This document shows, piece after piece, positions 30,828-33,786 of a DNA stretch of 33,786 bases (the stretch's first letter is position 1; every line of letters begins with the position of its first letter). The DNA is taken from positions 1-33,786 of the forward strand of contig JBCCFW010000075.1 in the NCBI GenBank assembly GCA_039029535.1. The letters are read 5' to 3'. This stretch comes from JBCCFW01 sp039029535 (lineage in GTDB: Bacteria > Acidobacteriota > JBCCFW01). The position numbers were made by a program, and so were the translations under genes. A model generated the notes under the pieces. The model did not search any database, was not told where the DNA came from, and was given only the letters and a program-made list of their open reading frames with translations.

Positions 30828-32003
30828 GTGGTGACCGCGATCGTCGTTGCGGCGGGCTCGTCGCAACGCTTCGGTGGTGACCGGAGCAAGCTCCTCGTCT
30901 CGTGGCAGGGTCGGCCGCTTCTCGTGCGGACCCTCGAGACTCTCGACGCCTGTCCGGAGGTCGACGAGGTCGTCCTCGTCACCTCCGAGGCCGTGGCCGA
31001 GGCTTGGGAGGATCTCGGTCGGCCGGGGGCCAAGGTGCGCACCCGGGTCGCTGGCGGCGACAGCCGGCAGGCGTCGATGGGCCGGGGGCTGGCCGAGTGC
31101 TCGGAGGAGACCGACATCGTCCTGGTCCATGACGGGGCACGGCCCTTCGCGTCGGTCGAGCTCATCGGTCGGGTGGTCGCGGCGGCGCGGGAGCACGGCG
31201 CGGCGCTCCCGGTCCTGCCGGTGGTCGACACCGTCAAGCGAGTCGACGGTCAGGCGGTCGTCACGACGGTGCCCCGCGACGAGCTGGGCCTGGCGCAGAC
31301 CCCGCAAGCCGTGCGCCGCGACTGGCTCGAGCAAGCGCTCGCTCACGCCGAGCAGGCCTTCCCCGAACCCCTGACCGACGACGTCGCCCTGGTGGAGGCG
31401 GCCCGCGATGCGGGCGTGCTGCCGAGCTCGCTGAGGATCCACGCCGTGGCTGGTGACGAGACGAACCGAAAGATCACCCGTCCGACCGACCTGCCGCGAT
31501 CGTCGTCGTTGCGGGTGGGGCTCGGTCACGACGTCCACCAGTTGGTGAGCGGTCGGCGCTTCGTCCTTGCCGGCGTCGACCTGCTCCCCGACTTGCCCGA
31601 CGACGAGAGCTTCGGACCACACGGCCACAGCGATGGTGACGTGCTCACCCATGCCGTTTGTGACGCGCTGCTGTCGGCGGCCGGGCTCGGCGACATCGGT
31701 CAGCACTTCTCTGACGAGGATCCCGAGAACGAGGGCCGCTCCTCGCTCGAGTTCCTCCGCGGCGTGGTCGAGCTCCTGGCCAGTCGCTCGTTCGGCGTGG
31801 TCAGCATCTCGGCCGTGGTCAAGCTGGAGCGCCCGAAGGTCGCGCCCCACTCCGCTGCCATCAAGCAGGCCCTGGCCGAGGTCATGGGGCTTGCCCCGGA
31901 TCGCCTCGGTCTGTCGGCCAAGCGGGGTGAGCAGGTGGGGCCCGTCGGTCGGGGTGAGGCCGTCGAGTCGCAAGTGGTCGCGTTGGTCGAGCAGTTCGAG
32001 TGA
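30828..32003 (+). CDS. ispDF: Bifunctional IspDF of the MEP isoprenoid pathway
   Basis: The product has 391 aa. Residues 1-225 are IspD (MEP cytidylyltransferase): AAGSSQRFGGDRSKLL, VHDGARPF (100-107), and the PQAVRRDWLEQAL stretch. Residues 228-391 are IspF (MECDP synthase): GLGHDVHQL with metal ligands Asp235 and His237, HSDGDVLTHAVCDALLSAAGLGDIG with His275, and a KLERPKVAPH stretch. The fusion joins steps 3 and 5 of the pathway. GTG 30828 or 30831 starts the protein, with GGAGA at 30813-30817. The stop overlaps rlmB's GTG (32000-32003, GTGA). Confidence 0.95.
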   Translation: MVTAIVVAAGSSQRFGGDRSKLLVSWQGRPLLVRTLETLDACPEVDEVVLVTSEAVAEAWEDLGRPGAKVRTRVAGGDSRQASMGRGLAECSEETDIVLVHDGARPFASVELIGRVVAAAREHGAALPVLPVVDTVKRVDGQAVVTTVPRDELGLAQTPQAVRRDWLEQALAHAEQAFPEPLTDDVALVEAARDAGVLPSSLRIHAVAGDETNRKITRPTDLPRSSSLRVGLGHDVHQLVSGRRFVLAGVDLLPDLPDDESFGPHGHSDGDVLTHAVCDALLSAAGLGDIGQHFSDEDPENEGRSSLEFLRGVVELLASRSFGVVSISAVVKLERPKVAPHSAAIKQALAEVMGLAPDRLGLSAKRGEQVGPVGRGEAVESQVVALVEQFE

Positions 32004-32851
32004 GCTCCGGCGGCGGTGGTCGCCGGCGCCCGAAGGGCCGGGACGCCGGTCAGGGCCGCGAGGGAGGTGGCGGACGATCGCCGCGAGGGGAGCGGCGCGA
32101 GCCGCCGGGTGACTGGGTCGCGGGCCGACGCGCGGTTCAGGAGCTCCTCGAGGAGTCGCCCGGTTCGGTCGAGACGCTGCTCCTCGCGCCGGAAGCAACG
32201 GGGCTGCGCGAGATCTGCGAGGCGGCACGGGCGGCGGGCGTGTCCTGGCGCGAGACGCCGCGACGGGCGCTCGATCGCCAGGCCGAGGGTGCCGTGCACC
32301 AAGGTGTCATGGCGCGGATCCGCACGGTTCGCACGCGTCCGCTGGGTGAGGTTCTCGAGGCGGATCCCGGGCTCCTGGTGCTCACGGACCGGATCACCGA
32401 CCCTCGCAACCTCGGGGCGATCGTGCGGTCGGCTGCCGCGGCCGGCGCCGACGGCGTGCTCGTGCCGAGGCGGCGCTCGGCGCGTCTGGGGCCCGCCGCG
32501 GCCAAGGCGGCGGCCGGTGCTCTCGAACGAATTGCGATCGTCGAGGTGGGCTCGCCGGCCCAGGCCCTGACCTCCCTTCGCCAGGCCGGCCTGCAGCTCG
32601 TGGGTCTCGATGGCGCCGGTGACTGTCCGTGGACCGCCACCGACCTGAAGGGGCCGACCTGCCTGGTGGTCGGGAGTGAAGGGGAGGGGCTGTCGCGCCT
32701 GGTTCGTGAGCGCTGCGATCAGCTCATGGCCTTCCCGTTGTTGAAGGGAGTCGAGTCGCTCAACGCGTCGGTCGCGGCCGCCTTGGCGCTCTACGAGGTC
32801 CGGCGCCAGCGGCTCGGCGACCCTGCCCCAGGCGGCGGGGGGAACGGATGA
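32000..32851 (+). CDS. rlmB: 23S rRNA 2'-O-methyltransferase of TrmH/RlmB family
   Basis: The product has 283 aa. After a Gly/Arg-rich basic extension (about 1-37) comes the substrate-binding domain (WVAGRRAVQELLEE, then EGAVHQGVMARI). The SPOUT catalytic domain follows with motif 1 (TDRITDPRNLGAIVRSA), motif 2 (CLVVGSEGEGLSRLVRERCD) and motif 3 (LLKGVESLNASVAAALALYE), which form the knot binding S-adenosylmethionine. RlmB methylates G2251 in the peptidyl-transferase loop of E. coli; the target here is inferred. The GTG start overlaps the ispDF stop. The tRNA cluster follows with its own promoter. Confidence 0.9.
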   Translation: MSSGGGGRRRPKGRDAGQGREGGGGRSPRGERREPPGDWVAGRRAVQELLEESPGSVETLLLAPEATGLREICEAARAAGVSWRETPRRALDRQAEGAVHQGVMARIRTVRTRPLGEVLEADPGLLVLTDRITDPRNLGAIVRSAAAAGADGVLVPRRRSARLGPAAAKAAAGALERIAIVEVGSPAQALTSLRQAGLQLVGLDGAGDCPWTATDLKGPTCLVVGSEGEGLSRLVRERCDQLMAFPLLKGVESLNASVAAALALYEVRRQRLGDPAPGGGGNG

Positions 32852-32905
32852 TGGTGGGGTGTTATGGGGCGCCTTCGTGGCCAATTCGAGTGGCTCGCAT
32901 GCTGC

Positions 32906-32934
32906 TTGCATCCGAAGGGCGACCTCATTACACT
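32906..32934 (+). promoter_or_regulatory. Promoter of the tRNA-tuf cluster
   Basis: TTGCAT (32906-32911), a 17-bp spacer and TACACT (32929-32934) make a good sigma70-type promoter. The start would be near 32941, about 23 nt before the first tRNA, a usual distance for tRNA operons. Confidence 0.6.
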
Positions 32935-32963
32935 CCCGTCCTTCACCGGCTTGAAAACCCGAA

Positions 32964-33036
32964 GCTGGCGTAGCTCAGTTGGTAGAGCAGCTGATTTGTA
33001 ATCAGCGGGTCGGGGGTTCGAGTCCCTTCGTCAGCT
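32964..33036 (+). tRNA. tRNA-Thr (anticodon TGT)
   Basis: The 73-nt cloverleaf has acceptor GCTGGCG pairing with CGTCAGC (one G-T), D-arm GCTC-AGTTGGTA-GAGC, anticodon stem GCTGA/TCAGC with loop TTTGTAA, and a T-arm with TTCGAGT. The CCA end is not encoded; CACG follows the discriminator T. The other three tRNAs in the cluster do carry CCA. Confidence 0.95.
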
Positions 33037-33214
33037 CACGAGGCGGGCGTGAGCGAAGTCCTGGATCGTCAGCCTGTTGCAGCTGCGCAAGCAGGCATCC
33101 TGGACCTCGCCACCACGACGACGCTCGACGGCTGATGCAGGTGTGGTGACCCGAATCGTGTCCCGCGACGGTTCGAGTCCGTGAGCGTGGCGTCATCGAC
33201 GTCGAGAATGCCGT
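33037..33214. other. Long spacer between tRNA-Thr and tRNA-Tyr
   Basis: This 178-bp gap has no coding signal. It holds a hairpin (GCCTGTTGC at 33072-33080 with GCAA-G-CAGGC at 33087-33096, one bulged G) inside a pair of TCCTGGA direct repeats. A T-arm-like element ACGG-TTCGAGT-CCGT lies at 33168-33182. Five outer pairs (GCCAC 33109-33113 with GTGGC 33187-33191) could be a decayed acceptor stem, but no D or anticodon arm is visible. Confidence 0.4.
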
Positions 33215-33301
33215 GGGGAGATGCCCGAGTGGCTAAAGGGAGCAGACTGTAAATCTGCCGCACGACGTGCTACGCAGGTTCGAATCCTGCTCTCCCCACC
33301 A
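33215..33301 (+). tRNA. tRNA-Tyr (anticodon GTA)
   Basis: This class II tRNA is 87 nt including encoded CCA. Acceptor GGGGAGA pairs with TCTCCCC, the anticodon loop CTGTAAA lies between CAGA and TCTG, the long variable arm (around CGCACGACGTGCTACG) is typical for Tyr, and the T loop is TTCGAAT. It ends with ACCA. Confidence 0.95.
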
Positions 33302-33310
33302 GCACGCAGG

Positions 33311-33386
33311 GCGGGAATAGCTCAGTTGGTAGAGCACTAGCCTTCCAAGCTTGTGGTCGCGGGTTCGAGTCCCGTTTCCCGCTCCA
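33311..33386 (+). tRNA. tRNA-Gly (anticodon TCC)
   Basis: The 76-nt tRNA includes encoded TCCA. Acceptor GCGGGAA pairs with TTCCCGC, the D-arm is GCTC-AGTTGGTA-GAGC, the anticodon loop is CTTCCAA and the T loop TTCGAGT. The anticodon stem CTAGC/GCTTG contains a T-T mismatch at the second pair. It lies 9 bp after tRNA-Tyr. The following 122 bp (33387-33508) show nothing recognisable. Confidence 0.93.
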
Positions 33387-33508
33387 ACGAGTTGCATTGG
33401 AAAGGGTTTCCGGAAAAAGCGGCGGTCGTCGTGACCGGAGGCCAACGAGTCCGTAGAAGTCCGAGTCAACGAACAAGTAGCAAGTAGAGAGACCGTCAGG
33501 TCGGCATT

Positions 33509-33583
<75 letters not shown>

Positions 33584-33608
33584 TCCACCAGCAGCACCCG
33601 TTCCCGGA

Positions 33609-33625
33609 GGCGCCGCGCCGGCGCC
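33609..33625 (+). promoter_or_regulatory. Hairpin between tRNA-Thr and tuf
   Basis: GGCGCC (33609-33614), a 5-nt loop and GGCGCC (33620-33625) form a strong stem in the 90-bp leader of tuf. It may mark the processing point between the tRNA precursor and the tuf message. No separate tuf promoter is evident. Confidence 0.35.
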
Positions 33626-33673
33626 GAGTGGAGAAGCCCCTTCGCCCCTGGGCGACAGTGAGGTCCGAGTCAG

Positions 33674-33786
33674 ATGGCCAAGGAGAAATTCGACCGCAGC
33701 AAGCCCCACGTGAACATCGGCACGATCGGTCACGTGGATCACGGCAAGACGACGCTGACGGCGGCGATCACGGGCGTGATGGCGAA
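33674..33786 (+). CDS. tuf: Elongation factor Tu, 5' end only
   Basis: ATG 33674 begins MAKEKFDRSKPHVNIGTIGHVDHGKTT, with the P-loop GHVDHGKT at about residues 18-25, followed by LTAAITGVMA. This is unmistakably EF-Tu. The window ends after 37 codons. A TGAGG (33659-33663) ribosome site is 10 nt upstream. The gene closes the tRNA-Thr-Tyr-Gly-Thr-tuf arrangement and is probably transcribed with the tRNAs. Confidence 0.97.
   Translation, partial: MAKEKFDRSKPHVNIGTIGHVDHGKTTLTAAITGVMA

Noticed and set aside
33387..33508. Possible small RNA in the spacer between tRNA-Gly and tRNA-Thr(GGT)
   Set aside because: No promoter, stable hairpin or coding signal could be recognised.

Overview
The window is about 34 kb of GC-rich bacterial chromosome. 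A PilO/PilP pair, Sec signal peptides, a lipoprotein and polyprenol-linked glycosyltransferases point to a Gram-negative cell envelope. The short EF-Ts (199 aa), the fused IspDF, the M14 peptidase and DDAH types, and the PilO style fit Acidobacteriota (Thermoanaerobaculia or Polarisedimenticolia type) or a Myxococcota-like lineage. This placement is inference and no species can be named.

Layout. 1-1059 is a small accessory patch, visibly less GC-rich than the rest. It holds the broken 3' end of an RHS-type gene, an IS481-family transposase remnant, and two small unknown genes. 1224-2870 carries a secreted helical-repeat-like protein and, convergently, a zinc-ribbon/HTH protein related to the DNA-binding part of transposases. 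3035-6269 (+) pairs an M14 zinc carboxypeptidase with a DDAH-like amidinohydrolase. 11806-6262 (-) is an operon of an NAD(P)H/FAD reductase fused to a NapH-like polyferredoxin, a secreted AMIN-like/FGE-fold protein, and a GT4 glycosyltransferase. 11828-16434 (+) is a chain of genes, mostly overlapping by 4 nt: secreted protein, PrcB-like lipoprotein, helical-repeat protein A, RodZ-like membrane protein, helical-repeat protein B. It is followed by a PP2C phosphatase and ruvB.

23633-18467 (-) is a tightly coupled glycan operon: GT2, GT39/ArnT-like transferase, GHMP sugar kinase, GH113-like secreted hydrolase, and a small exported protein. 23803-25436 (+) carries pilO and two pilP-like genes without pilM, pilN or pilQ. 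25488-26366 (-) is an alpha/beta hydrolase.

26685-33786 (+) is the housekeeping end: rplM-rpsI-rpsB-tsf, then pyrH-frr-ispDF-rlmB, then tRNA-Thr(TGT), tRNA-Tyr(GTA), tRNA-Gly(TCC), tRNA-Thr(GGT) and the start of tuf. The tRNA-tuf order matches the classical thrU-tyrU-glyT-thrT-tufB cluster.

The less familiar systems are the reductase-polyferredoxin/FGE-fold operon, the five-gene glycan operon, the paired helical-repeat proteins around RodZ, and the orphan PilO-PilP-PilP set. Function beyond the recognised families is inference throughout.
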